Part shown: positions 17,343 to 25,362 of the stretch, one piece after another
Layout of the letters: every line of letters begins with the position of its first letter
How positions within the stretch are numbered: position 1 is the first letter of the stretch
Assembly (NCBI RefSeq): GCF_009362735.1
Contig: NZ_WHNP01000018.1
Coordinates: 92,899 to 156,898 of the forward strand
DNA length: 64,000 nt
Direction: 5' to 3'
DNA from: Paraburkholderia franconis
GTDB lineage: Bacteria > Pseudomonadota > Gammaproteobacteria > Burkholderiales > Burkholderiaceae
Made by a program: the position numbers and the translations under genes
Notes under the pieces: model-generated
Told to the model about the DNA's origin: nothing
The model's database searches: none
What the model saw: only the letters and a program-made list of their open reading frames with translations

Positions 17343-18698
17343 ATGACCACCACCGTAGTCACTGAGGAACGCCAGGCCGAGGGCGTTCCCGGCATCGCGC
17401 TGGACGAGCGGGCAAACGTTTCGCTTGCCCGTCAGCCTGTTCTGAATCGCGACAACATGTTGTGCGCGTTCGAACTCAAGGTGCACCAGCCGCCCGTCGC
17501 GCGAGCGAGCGAAGAGCCGGCAGCGGCAGACGAGCCGTCATCGAAGGCCCAGGGCAGCGCAACGGAAGCCATCATCCACGCCGTTTTGCACGCCGATGTG
17601 CGCGCCGCGCTCGCCGGTCATCCGGGCTATCTGCAGATCACGCGTGAACTGCTGTTCGACGACGTGCTTCGCCAGATTCCCGCCGAGCGTTTCATGTTCG
17701 GGCTGCCGCTAGGAATCGGAGCCGACGATCAGCTGATCGCGCGCATCGTCGAGCTGCACGGCCGCCGTTATCGCTTCGCGCTCGACAACGTCGCGCAGGC
17801 CGACGAAACCTTCGCGCGTCTTCTGCCGTATGCGGATGCCGTGAAGATCGATATGAACCGCATCCCGCAGGCAATGTTGCCGAAGTTCGCGAGCGTGCTG
17901 AAATCGGCGGGCAAGCTGCTGATCGCGCTCGGCGTCGAGTCGCAAGCCGTGTTCGAGCAGGCCTTCAATCTCGGCTTCGACCGCTTCCAGGGCTATTACT
18001 TCGCGCATCCGCAGGGCGCGGACGCGCGCAAGGTCAGCGCGCCGCGTCATGCGCTGCTGAACCTGCTGCAACTGCTCGGCGGCGAGCCGACGGTCGCGCA
18101 ACTCGAAGCGGAACTGAAGCTGAACCCCGTGCTCGTGATGCACCTGATGCGCCTCGCGAACTCGAGCGGCCTCGCGCTGGGACGCAAGGTCACGACGCTG
18201 CGCGAGGCGATCAACGCGACGGGCACCAACCGTATTGCGCGCTGGACGCAACTGCTGTTGTACGCGGACGGCCGCAAGGTCGCGCTCGAAGACGATCCGT
18301 TGCTGCAACTGGCCGCCACGCGCGCGCGCTTCATGGAACTGGCCATCGAGCGCCTGCCCGAGGCGGGCCGCCACGAAACCGATGCGGCGTTCCTCACGGG
18401 GGTGTTCTCGTTTGTCGATTCGGTGTTCGGCGGCTCGCTCGAACATACGCTGAACGTGCTCGCGCTGTCCAGGCCGATCCGCGACGCGATTCTCCAGCGC
18501 GAAGGCGTGCTCGGCGCGTTGCTGACCGTGATCGAAGCGCTGGAGCGCGGCGCATGGGCCGACATCGAAAACGGCTGTGCGCTGCTCGAAGGCCTGCAGG
18601 TACACGACGTCGCGCAAATGGGCCTGATCGCGGCCGCGTGGGCGGGCGTTGCCGATCGCAGCGCGGAAGCGGCGGGACTCGAGCGGATCGAGGATTGA
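17343..18698 (+). CDS. EAL-like/HDOD signalling protein (YuxH type)
   Basis: A 451-residue protein with an N-terminal degenerate EAL-like domain (about residues 20-235) and a C-terminal HDOD domain (about 235-430). The EAL domain lacks the catalytic signature: the strand reads FELKVHQ where EALxR would be, and ALDN replaces DDFG, so c-di-GMP hydrolysis is unlikely. HDOD conservation is good around VLVMHLMRLANSSGLALGRK and LREAINATGTNRIARWTQLLLYA. Proteins of this layout act in motility, biofilm or stress signalling. It is a paralogue of the gene at 22562-23896. Confidence 0.85.
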   Translation: MTTTVVTEERQAEGVPGIALDERANVSLARQPVLNRDNMLCAFELKVHQPPVARASEEPAAADEPSSKAQGSATEAIIHAVLHADVRAALAGHPGYLQITRELLFDDVLRQIPAERFMFGLPLGIGADDQLIARIVELHGRRYRFALDNVAQADETFARLLPYADAVKIDMNRIPQAMLPKFASVLKSAGKLLIALGVESQAVFEQAFNLGFDRFQGYYFAHPQGADARKVSAPRHALLNLLQLLGGEPTVAQLEAELKLNPVLVMHLMRLANSSGLALGRKVTTLREAINATGTNRIARWTQLLLYADGRKVALEDDPLLQLAATRARFMELAIERLPEAGRHETDAAFLTGVFSFVDSVFGGSLEHTLNVLALSRPIRDAILQREGVLGALLTVIEALERGAWADIENGCALLEGLQVHDVAQMGLIAAAWAGVADRSAEAAGLERIED

Positions 18699-18798
18699 AG
18701 AAGACGCGCGGCTCGAATGCACGAGCCGTGCAGGTCGATGGCAGAACGCGTGCGCTCGACCTCTGCCCGAGCCGGTCAGCGCGGTCTTCCGGATTACT

Positions 18799-20256
18799 TC
18801 ACAGCGTTTCCACTTCGCTCACCGGCGCGTGAGCGAAGAACCGTCCCAGTTCTCGCGCGAGGTCGTTGAGCGCGGCCATTTCCCGCTGCGAGATGCGGCG
18901 CGGCATATCGTGACGTGCCCAGTCGCCGTAGAGCAGGGCAACCGTCGATTTGTTCTCCAGCACCACGGGCAGCAATACGAACGAATGCACGTCGTCGAAT
19001 GCGCGGCGATACCAGCCCGGCAAGCGCGCGTGCATCTTCGGATCGCGTGCGTTCTCAATGAAGATACCGACCGAGTTCGCGATCGCGAGATGAAACACGT
19101 CGGGCTCGAACGCCGTCGCGAAGCTGAGCTCGGGCAACGCTCCTTCGATCTTCGCGCCGAAGCCCATCGTCGCCTTGAAGATGCCGTTGCCCTGACGCAC
19201 GAACACGACGGTGCGCTCGAAGTTCAGCCCGGCAAGCACGGTCTCCGATGCCATCGCGAGCGCGGGCGCAAGTCCGCTGTCGCCCGGCAACGCCTGTAGC
19301 TCGCTGACGCCCGCAAGAATGCACGATTCGGGGTCGAGCGACTCGCGCGCGATCGCATCGGCGTTCGCGCGCAGTTCGAAGATCTCGCGCATCACGCCGT
19401 CGCGGGTCTCTTCTTCGGCGAGCGTCAGGCTCATGTCGACGAGCACTTCGGGGTCGGTGCCGAGCGTGCGGCTGTAGCGCTGCGCAAGTTCGGCGAGGCG
19501 CACGTCGCGTTGCGACTCGGGCAGATGCGCTTGCGTGAGCACGTTCGCGACTTCCGTCGAATAGTTCGTGATCGCGCGCAGCCATTGCGCCTGGCGCGGT
19601 TCGTCGTGCTGCAGCGGATCGAACTCGGTCATGCCGACGCGGATCATGTCCGGCAGACGCCAGCGCGTCGCCGCTTCGAGTCCGATCTCCTGGAACGTCA
19701 CGCCGAGCACGCTTTCGCACGCTTCGTTCTCGCCCATGCCAGTATCGACCTGGCGGCGAATCTGGTCCCACTCGGCATCGAGATAGAACACGACGAGCAG
19801 CTTGCCGACCTGGCGCATCAGCGTGCACACGACGGCCTCTTCGCCCTGGCGCAGGTCGCCGCGTTCGGTGATCTTGCGCGCGACGCAGCCCGAGAGCATC
19901 GTGCGGTTCAGTTCGAGCTTCGCGTCGATGCGGCGCGGCGCGCTGTGATGAAAGTGATCGACGATTTTCAGGCCGACGACGAGATGGCCGACGGCGTCCA
20001 TGCCGAGCACCATCAACGCGCGCGAGACGGTCGTGATGTTGCCGCCGAATGCCATGTACATCGCCGAGTTTGCGAGGCGCAGCACTTTCTGCGTCAGCGC
20101 GAAGTCGGAGAGCACGATCTGCACGAGCGCGCTGAAGTCGAGATCGTCGTTGTTCATCGCGGCCATCGTCGTGCGGAGCGACTGCTGCAGCATCGGAAAA
20201 TCGCCGCGCTCGTTCATGCGAGCCCAGAGCCGGTCAAGCAGCGCAGCCTTTAGCAT
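18799..20256 (-). CDS. HDOD-GAF domain signalling protein
   Basis: A 485-residue cytoplasmic protein with an N-terminal HDOD domain (about residues 5-210) and a GAF-like C-terminal half. HDOD blocks include SALVQIVLSDFALTQKVLRL, ANSAMYMAFGGNITTVSRAL and MRQVGKLLVVFYLD. The C-terminal part (AGLNFERTVVFVRQGNGIFK, SFVLLPVVLENKSTVALLYG) looks like a GAF small-molecule sensor. The HD phosphohydrolase residues are incomplete, so it is more likely a regulator than an enzyme. The ATG at 20256 has a GGGA site; a TTG 24 bases further upstream is possible. Confidence 0.85.
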   Translation of the reverse strand: MLKAALLDRLWARMNERGDFPMLQQSLRTTMAAMNNDDLDFSALVQIVLSDFALTQKVLRLANSAMYMAFGGNITTVSRALMVLGMDAVGHLVVGLKIVDHFHHSAPRRIDAKLELNRTMLSGCVARKITERGDLRQGEEAVVCTLMRQVGKLLVVFYLDAEWDQIRRQVDTGMGENEACESVLGVTFQEIGLEAATRWRLPDMIRVGMTEFDPLQHDEPRQAQWLRAITNYSTEVANVLTQAHLPESQRDVRLAELAQRYSRTLGTDPEVLVDMSLTLAEEETRDGVMREIFELRANADAIARESLDPESCILAGVSELQALPGDSGLAPALAMASETVLAGLNFERTVVFVRQGNGIFKATMGFGAKIEGALPELSFATAFEPDVFHLAIANSVGIFIENARDPKMHARLPGWYRRAFDDVHSFVLLPVVLENKSTVALLYGDWARHDMPRRISQREMAALNDLARELGRFFAHAPVSEVETL

Positions 20257-20341
20257 GAGAATCCCGCAAAAGCCATACAAGTCCCAGTTAGCGGCACGCC
20301 GATGCGTGGCCGATGCACAGTGCGAACACGCGTCATCTCAT

Positions 20342-22234
20342 TCACGCTTCACCATGCACGTGTAGCGCGCGCGATTCGAAGCGCTGTGCGAGTTCTTCCG
20401 ACGGCAATGCCTTGCAGACGAGCCAGCCCTGAATGTGATCGCAGCCCATCTCGGTGAGCAGATTGCGCTGTTCTTCCGTCTCGACACCTTCGGCGACGAG
20501 CTCGAGATCGAGCGTCTGCGCAAGGCCCACGACAGCGCTCACGATGGCCTGATCGTTGCGCGAGGTTAGCAGATTCTCCACAAAGCTCCGGTCGATTTTC
20601 AGTTTGGCCAGCGGAAAGCGTTGCAGGTACGCAAGACTCGAATAGCCGGTGCCGAAGTCGTCGACGGCGAAGCGGATGCCGAGGCCCGTCAGTTCTTCGA
20701 GCAACGTCGTCGCGTGCTGCGGGTCGTGCATCAGCAGGCTTTCCGTGATCTCGAACACGAGGCGGCGCGGATCGATGCCCGTCAGTGAAATCGCTTCGCG
20801 CACGCTCTCCTTGAAGCGCGGATCGCGGAACTGTTGCGGCGACACGTTGACGGCGACGTATTGCAGCCGGATGCCTTGCGCGTCCCAGCGGATCAGCTGC
20901 ATGCACGCGGCCTTCAGCACCCAGTTGCCGAGGTAGTTGATGAGGCCGACCGATTCGGCGAGCGGAATGAACATCGACGGCGGCACGAGCCCGTGCACGG
21001 GATGCTGCCAGCGGATCAGCGCTTCGACGCCGACTACGCCGCGCGTCTGGCTGCTCGTGATCGGCTGGAAGTGAAGCGAGAATTCGCCGTTGCGCACGCC
21101 GTCGTACAGGTCCGATTCGAGCTTGAGGCGCTCGGCGTCGGCGGGGCTGTCGTCGGGCACGTAGAAGGCGAGCGTGTTGCCGCCCGCCGCCTTCGCGCGC
21201 AGCAGCGCATGATCGGCCCAACGCAACAGCTGGCTGTCGCGCGGCGAGGCGTCGGGCGAGTCGGGCATGCGCTGCGTGTCAGGAATGCGCTGCGCGTCAG
21301 GAATGCGCTGCGCGTCGGGCATGTGCTGCATGTCCGGCATGCGCTGCGTATCGGGATACAGCGCGATGCCGACGCTCGCCGACAGATGCACGGGCTGACG
21401 ATTGAACGTATAGGGCTGCTGGATCGCCGTTAGCAGGCGCCGCGCGAGCGCTTCGGCGGCGATCGCCGCATCGGCGCGCGCATGCACGGGCGGCAGCAGG
21501 ATCGCGAACTCGTCGCTGGAAATGCGCGCGATCACTTCGCCTTGTGTCGCCATATTGGCGAGGCGCCGCGCGGTGTCGCGCAGCATCTCGTCGCCCGCGT
21601 CATAGCCGAGCGCGCGGTTCACGCGTTGATAGTCGTCGAGATCGAGCAGCAGCAGCGCGGCGGCCTTGCCCGTCGCGTCGGCCTTTCGCTGTGCGTTGCG
21701 CATGTCCTCGATCAGCGCGGGCAACGTCGCGAGGCCCGTCAGATGATCGTGATGCAGTTGATGCCTGAGGTTCGCCTCTGCTGCGCGCCAGCTCGATACG
21801 TCGAAGCCCGCGATCGCGTAGCCTTCGATGCCGTCGTGACAGTTGCGCACGATGCGCAGCTCGACGGGCACGGGGTAGGTCAGCGACTTGATCAGATCGA
21901 GCGTGACCTTTTCGACGGCGCCCGTTTCGTCGGCGCGGCGCAAGGCGGCGTCCAGCGACGCGACGTCGGCGGGCGCGACGAGTTCGTGCAGCGTGACGGT
22001 CTGCAGGTATTCGCGGTGATAGCCGATGAAGCGCAGGCTCGCTTCCGACACATACAAAAACGTGAGGTTGCGCGCCACGTGCGCGAGGAAGTCGACCGCG
22101 CCCGCAGCCTGCTCGAGGCCGGCCGCGAGGCTTTGCGCGACCGTCGTGCGCGCGGGCTGACGGACCGCGCGGAATCGGTCGATAGCCGTGCGCAGCAAGC
22201 CCCGGCGGGGTGGGGTGATCCTGGTCGCTTCCAT
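20342..22234 (-). CDS. PAS-GGDEF-EAL bifunctional-type c-di-GMP protein
   Basis: A 630-residue protein with a PAS-like domain (about 40-165), a GGDEF domain (about 175-365) and an EAL domain (about 375-620). The cyclase signature reads SSDEF instead of GGDEF, so cyclase activity is doubtful. The phosphodiesterase residues are all there: EALIRW, the ExxES in FEITESLL, DDFGTGYSSL and KIDRSFV. It is therefore probably a c-di-GMP phosphodiesterase controlled by its PAS and GGDEF domains. Five tandem copies of a hexapeptide close to RMPDMQ interrupt the end of the GGDEF domain. No membrane segment is seen. Confidence 0.9.
   Translation of the reverse strand: MEATRITPPRRGLLRTAIDRFRAVRQPARTTVAQSLAAGLEQAAGAVDFLAHVARNLTFLYVSEASLRFIGYHREYLQTVTLHELVAPADVASLDAALRRADETGAVEKVTLDLIKSLTYPVPVELRIVRNCHDGIEGYAIAGFDVSSWRAAEANLRHQLHHDHLTGLATLPALIEDMRNAQRKADATGKAAALLLLDLDDYQRVNRALGYDAGDEMLRDTARRLANMATQGEVIARISSDEFAILLPPVHARADAAIAAEALARRLLTAIQQPYTFNRQPVHLSASVGIALYPDTQRMPDMQHMPDAQRIPDAQRIPDTQRMPDSPDASPRDSQLLRWADHALLRAKAAGGNTLAFYVPDDSPADAERLKLESDLYDGVRNGEFSLHFQPITSSQTRGVVGVEALIRWQHPVHGLVPPSMFIPLAESVGLINYLGNWVLKAACMQLIRWDAQGIRLQYVAVNVSPQQFRDPRFKESVREAISLTGIDPRRLVFEITESLLMHDPQHATTLLEELTGLGIRFAVDDFGTGYSSLAYLQRFPLAKLKIDRSFVENLLTSRNDQAIVSAVVGLAQTLDLELVAEGVETEEQRNLLTEMGCDHIQGWLVCKALPSEELAQRFESRALHVHGEA
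21261..21350 (-). repeat. Five 18-bp tandem repeats inside the GGDEF domain
   Basis: Five in-frame 18-base units occupy 21261-21350. The second and third copies are identical. They encode hexapeptides of the type QRMPDT / QRIPDA between the strand ending IALYPD and the helix LLRWADHALLRAKAAG, a loop in other GGDEF domains. Copy-number change would keep the frame. Confidence 0.9.
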
Positions 22235-22561
22235 GTATGTCGCTGACTACCCGGGTTCGTCGTGAGGCGGGACGGCCGCGCAATGCCCGCGGGACGATGG
22301 GTCCGTGCAGGGCGTAAGGCCATCCATCAGAACGGGATAACGACCCTCGCAGCGGAATCTTTAGCGTTCGCACATAAAAAGCGCCATAACGTGTGGTAGA
22401 GGCAGCCGACCATGCATGCGCCGATGAATTCCGCTAAAGTCGCGGCGATCGTGCACCGTTAATGCGGCTGATGTGCCGCGTTGGCGAAGCACGCGCGTTG
22501 TCCGAAGGGTGGCGCGCGCCACCCCATTCAACTCGCTATGGAATTCAGGCCGCCGGGAAAA

Positions 22562-23896
22562 ATGTCCGATCCGTCCCACGACAACGATGAAGCCGTTCGC
22601 CTCCAAACGTTTGCGCAAACGGGTGGGGACGATGATGCGCTACTGTCGTCGCAGTTCGTCTACGTGGGGCGTCAGCCGATTCTCGACCGCAACGGCGCGT
22701 TGCATGCGTACGAATTGCTCTTTCGCGGCAGCGCGCGCAACTACGCAGAAGTTTTCGACGATGCGCAAGCGACTGCACAGGTCGTCGTGCGCACGATCGG
22801 CGGCATCGGCGTGCAGTCGGTGCTCGGCACACATCGGGGCTACGTGAACATCGGCCGCAAGCTGCTGTTCGACGACATCGTGCATCTGATGCAGCCCGAG
22901 CGCTTCGTGCTCGAAATCCTCGAAACGGTCACGTTCGATGCGCGGCTCATTGCGCGCATCGCCGAATTGCGGCGCGCGGGCTTTCGCATTGCGCTCGACG
23001 ACGTGTGCGAGCTGTCGCCGAATCTGCTGACCGTGTTGCCGCACGCGGACATCGTCAAGATCGACTTCCTGCAGACGGACCGCGCGCAATTGCGCACGCT
23101 CACGCGGACACTGCGCATGCACGGCAAGACGCTGATCGCCGAAAAGGTCGAGACGCGCAAAGACTTCGCGCTTGCCCGCGAGTTGGGCTTCCATCTGTTC
23201 CAGGGCTATTTCTTTGCGCGGCCACAAGTGCTATCGACGCGCCGCAACCATTCATCGCGCACGTCGTTGCTGCGGCTGCTTGCGCTGCTCGCGCGCGACG
23301 CGGGCATCGTCGAGCTCGAAGACGAATTGAAGCGCAATCCGAATGTGGTGATGCAATTGCTGCGCCTCGTCAATTCGAGTGCGTTCGGGCTCGGACGCAA
23401 TATCTCGTCGCTGCGCGAAGCGATCATCGCGACAGGCACGCGGCAGATCGCGCGCTGGGCGCAACTGTTGCTGTACGCGGACGGCGGCGACCTGCCGTGG
23501 CGCTCCGATCCTCTCGTGCAGCTGGCGGGCACGCGCGCGCGCTTCATGGAACTGGCCGCGCGCTGGATACGTCCGAACGACGAAGCCTTCGCCGATGCAG
23601 CGTTTCTGACGGGCGTGTTCTCGCTGGTGCATGTGCTCGTCGATTCGACGCCCGATGAGACGCTCGATCCGCTGGACCTGTCGCCCATCATTCGCGATGC
23701 GATCGTCGCACGCGCAGGGCCAATGGGCGCGCTGCTGCGGATCGCGGAAGCGGCGGGCGAAGCGCAGGACGCCGCCGCGATTGCAGCGATCGCGAGCTCG
23801 GCATCGCCGGCGGAATTCGCGGCGCTGACGCCCGTTGTGCTCGCCGAGTTGAACCTGTCGGCGGCCGCGTGGTTCGGCGCGCATCTCATGGATTAA
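22562..23896 (+). CDS. EAL-like/HDOD signalling protein (YuxH type), second paralogue
   Basis: A 444-residue protein of the same layout as the one at 17343-18698. The EAL-like part (about 30-240) begins QFVYVGRQPILDRNGALHAY with ELLFRG in place of EALxR. It keeps RIALDDV and DIVKIDF, so it is less degraded than its paralogue, but it still lacks the full catalytic set. HDOD follows (VVMQLLRLVNSSAFGLGRN, EAIIATGTRQIARWAQLLLY). I chose the ATG at 22562 with a weak GGGA site; an ATG at 22538 is possible. Likely a c-di-GMP effector or partner scaffold. Confidence 0.85.
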   Translation: MSDPSHDNDEAVRLQTFAQTGGDDDALLSSQFVYVGRQPILDRNGALHAYELLFRGSARNYAEVFDDAQATAQVVVRTIGGIGVQSVLGTHRGYVNIGRKLLFDDIVHLMQPERFVLEILETVTFDARLIARIAELRRAGFRIALDDVCELSPNLLTVLPHADIVKIDFLQTDRAQLRTLTRTLRMHGKTLIAEKVETRKDFALARELGFHLFQGYFFARPQVLSTRRNHSSRTSLLRLLALLARDAGIVELEDELKRNPNVVMQLLRLVNSSAFGLGRNISSLREAIIATGTRQIARWAQLLLYADGGDLPWRSDPLVQLAGTRARFMELAARWIRPNDEAFADAAFLTGVFSLVHVLVDSTPDETLDPLDLSPIIRDAIVARAGPMGALLRIAEAAGEAQDAAAIAAIASSASPAEFAALTPVVLAELNLSAAAWFGAHLMD

Positions 23897-24124
23897 AGTC
23901 CGCATCCCGTTCGTTTCATGCATTGGCGGGTGATGGTGCGCGATGTCAGCGGACTGCAAAGTTCGTGGACTCATCGACAGCGTTCATGCTGCGCGCCGAC
24001 GCACATTCGCCAAACGTGGTCCAATATTGGACGGCAGGTTATGGTTGCGACGGCTCGCATGGTTGATGCGGGCGTTGCGCGGCATCGCACGGGCATCGTG
24101 CGCTCACGATTTCGAGGACTCGAC

Positions 24125-24688
24125 ATGAAGCAGAAGATTGTGCCGTTCGCGCTGGCGGCTACGCTGTGCGCGAGTTTATCGCTGTATGCGCTGACGGCTT
24201 CCGCCACGCTCAAGCCCGGCGACGACGCGCCGGACTTCACGACGCAGGCGTCGCTCGGAGGCAAGACCTATCAGTACCAACTCGCCGATGCGCTCAAGAA
24301 AGGGCCCGTCGTCCTGTACTTTTATCCCGCCGCCTTCACGAAGGGCTGCACGATCGAGGCGCACGAATTCGCGGAAGCCGTCGACGAGTACAAGAAGTAC
24401 GGCGCGACCGTGATCGGCGTGTCGCACGACAACATCGACAAGCTGACGAAGTTCTCGGTCAGCGAATGCCGCAGCAAATTCCCGGTTGCGGCCGATCCCG
24501 ATTCGAAGGTCATCAACGCATATGATGCGGGCCTGCCGATGCACGCGCCGATGGCCAACCGCGTGTCGTATGTGATCGCGCCCGACGGCAAGGTCATCTA
24601 CGAATACACGAGCCTGTCGCCCGACAAGCACGTCGAAAACACGATGCAGGCGCTCAAGGAGTGGGCCGCGACCCACAAGCAGCCTTGA
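24125..24688 (+). CDS. Exported peroxiredoxin (AhpC/TSA, Bcp-like)
   Basis: A 187-residue thioredoxin-fold peroxidase. The N-terminus is a signal peptide (basic start, hydrophobic core LAATLCASLSLYALTA, cleavage near ASA), so it is expected in the periplasm. The peroxidatic Cys is in YPAAFTKGCTIEAHEF and a second Cys in SVSECRSKFPV may resolve the disulfide. It reduces peroxides using thiol donors in family members. The ATG at 24125 follows a GAGG site. A 14-bp palindrome lies at 24019-24032 upstream. The next gene is 54 bases downstream on the same strand. Confidence 0.87.
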   Translation: MKQKIVPFALAATLCASLSLYALTASATLKPGDDAPDFTTQASLGGKTYQYQLADALKKGPVVLYFYPAAFTKGCTIEAHEFAEAVDEYKKYGATVIGVSHDNIDKLTKFSVSECRSKFPVAADPDSKVINAYDAGLPMHAPMANRVSYVIAPDGKVIYEYTSLSPDKHVENTMQALKEWAATHKQP

Positions 24689-24742
24689 CGCTGCTTCATC
24701 GCGTGCAGTCCGCGTTGCTCCACTTCTGACCGTCGATACACG

Positions 24743-25207
24743 ATGCCGATAGTCGTCGGACTGCTCGTGCTGGCCGCGCTGATCTACGGCGCCGTGCAGG
24801 CGTTTCACGCGCTGTCGGCGCAGTTCGGGCTGGGCGTGGCGATCGGCGTCGCGATGATCGTCGTCGCGCTGCTGCTCGCGATGCTTGCGTGGTGGTGGCG
24901 TCGCCGCAACGAAGTCGCGGCCAATATCCGCGACGGCGACTGGACGCACGAGCTCAAAGGCGAATGGGGCGACGTGCGGCTCGCGGCGGGCAAGCGTCTT
25001 TGCGACGTGCAGGTGAGCGGCACGCGCGGCTCGTACATTTTCGCGGACCTTCGGCACGCGCAGCCGGTGCGCGATGGCGAGCGCTGGCAGGTCAAGCTCG
25101 ATGTGAAGGATGCGGCGCATCCCGAATGGCGCTTGCCGATGGTGTCGGAGCGCGAGGCGCGTCAGTGGACGCGCATATTCATGCTGGCGATGGCGCAGAA
25201 GCTTTGA
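24743..25207 (+). CDS. Small membrane protein of unknown function
   Basis: A 154-residue protein with two N-terminal hydrophobic segments (VVGLLVLAALIYGAVQAF and GVAIGVAMIVVALLLAMLAW), a WRRR positive stop, then a soluble domain of about 95 residues rich in Trp and charged residues. I do not recognise the soluble domain. It may be co-transcribed with the peroxiredoxin gene. It is convergent with the efflux operon. Confidence 0.6.
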   Translation: MPIVVGLLVLAALIYGAVQAFHALSAQFGLGVAIGVAMIVVALLLAMLAWWWRRRNEVAANIRDGDWTHELKGEWGDVRLAAGKRLCDVQVSGTRGSYIFADLRHAQPVRDGERWQVKLDVKDAAHPEWRLPMVSEREARQWTRIFMLAMAQKL

Positions 25208-25362
25208 GAGGCGGGGGCGGGGCAGTGGTCAGTCGAACGGTTCGCTTAACGGTTAGCTGAACGGTTCGCTGAACGCCTGCATTCGCATGATGCTTCGCGG
25301 ACGCCAGTGCCCAGCAATGCAAAGCGCAACAAAAGCCACCGATTGCAGCGAACCGAACGGGA

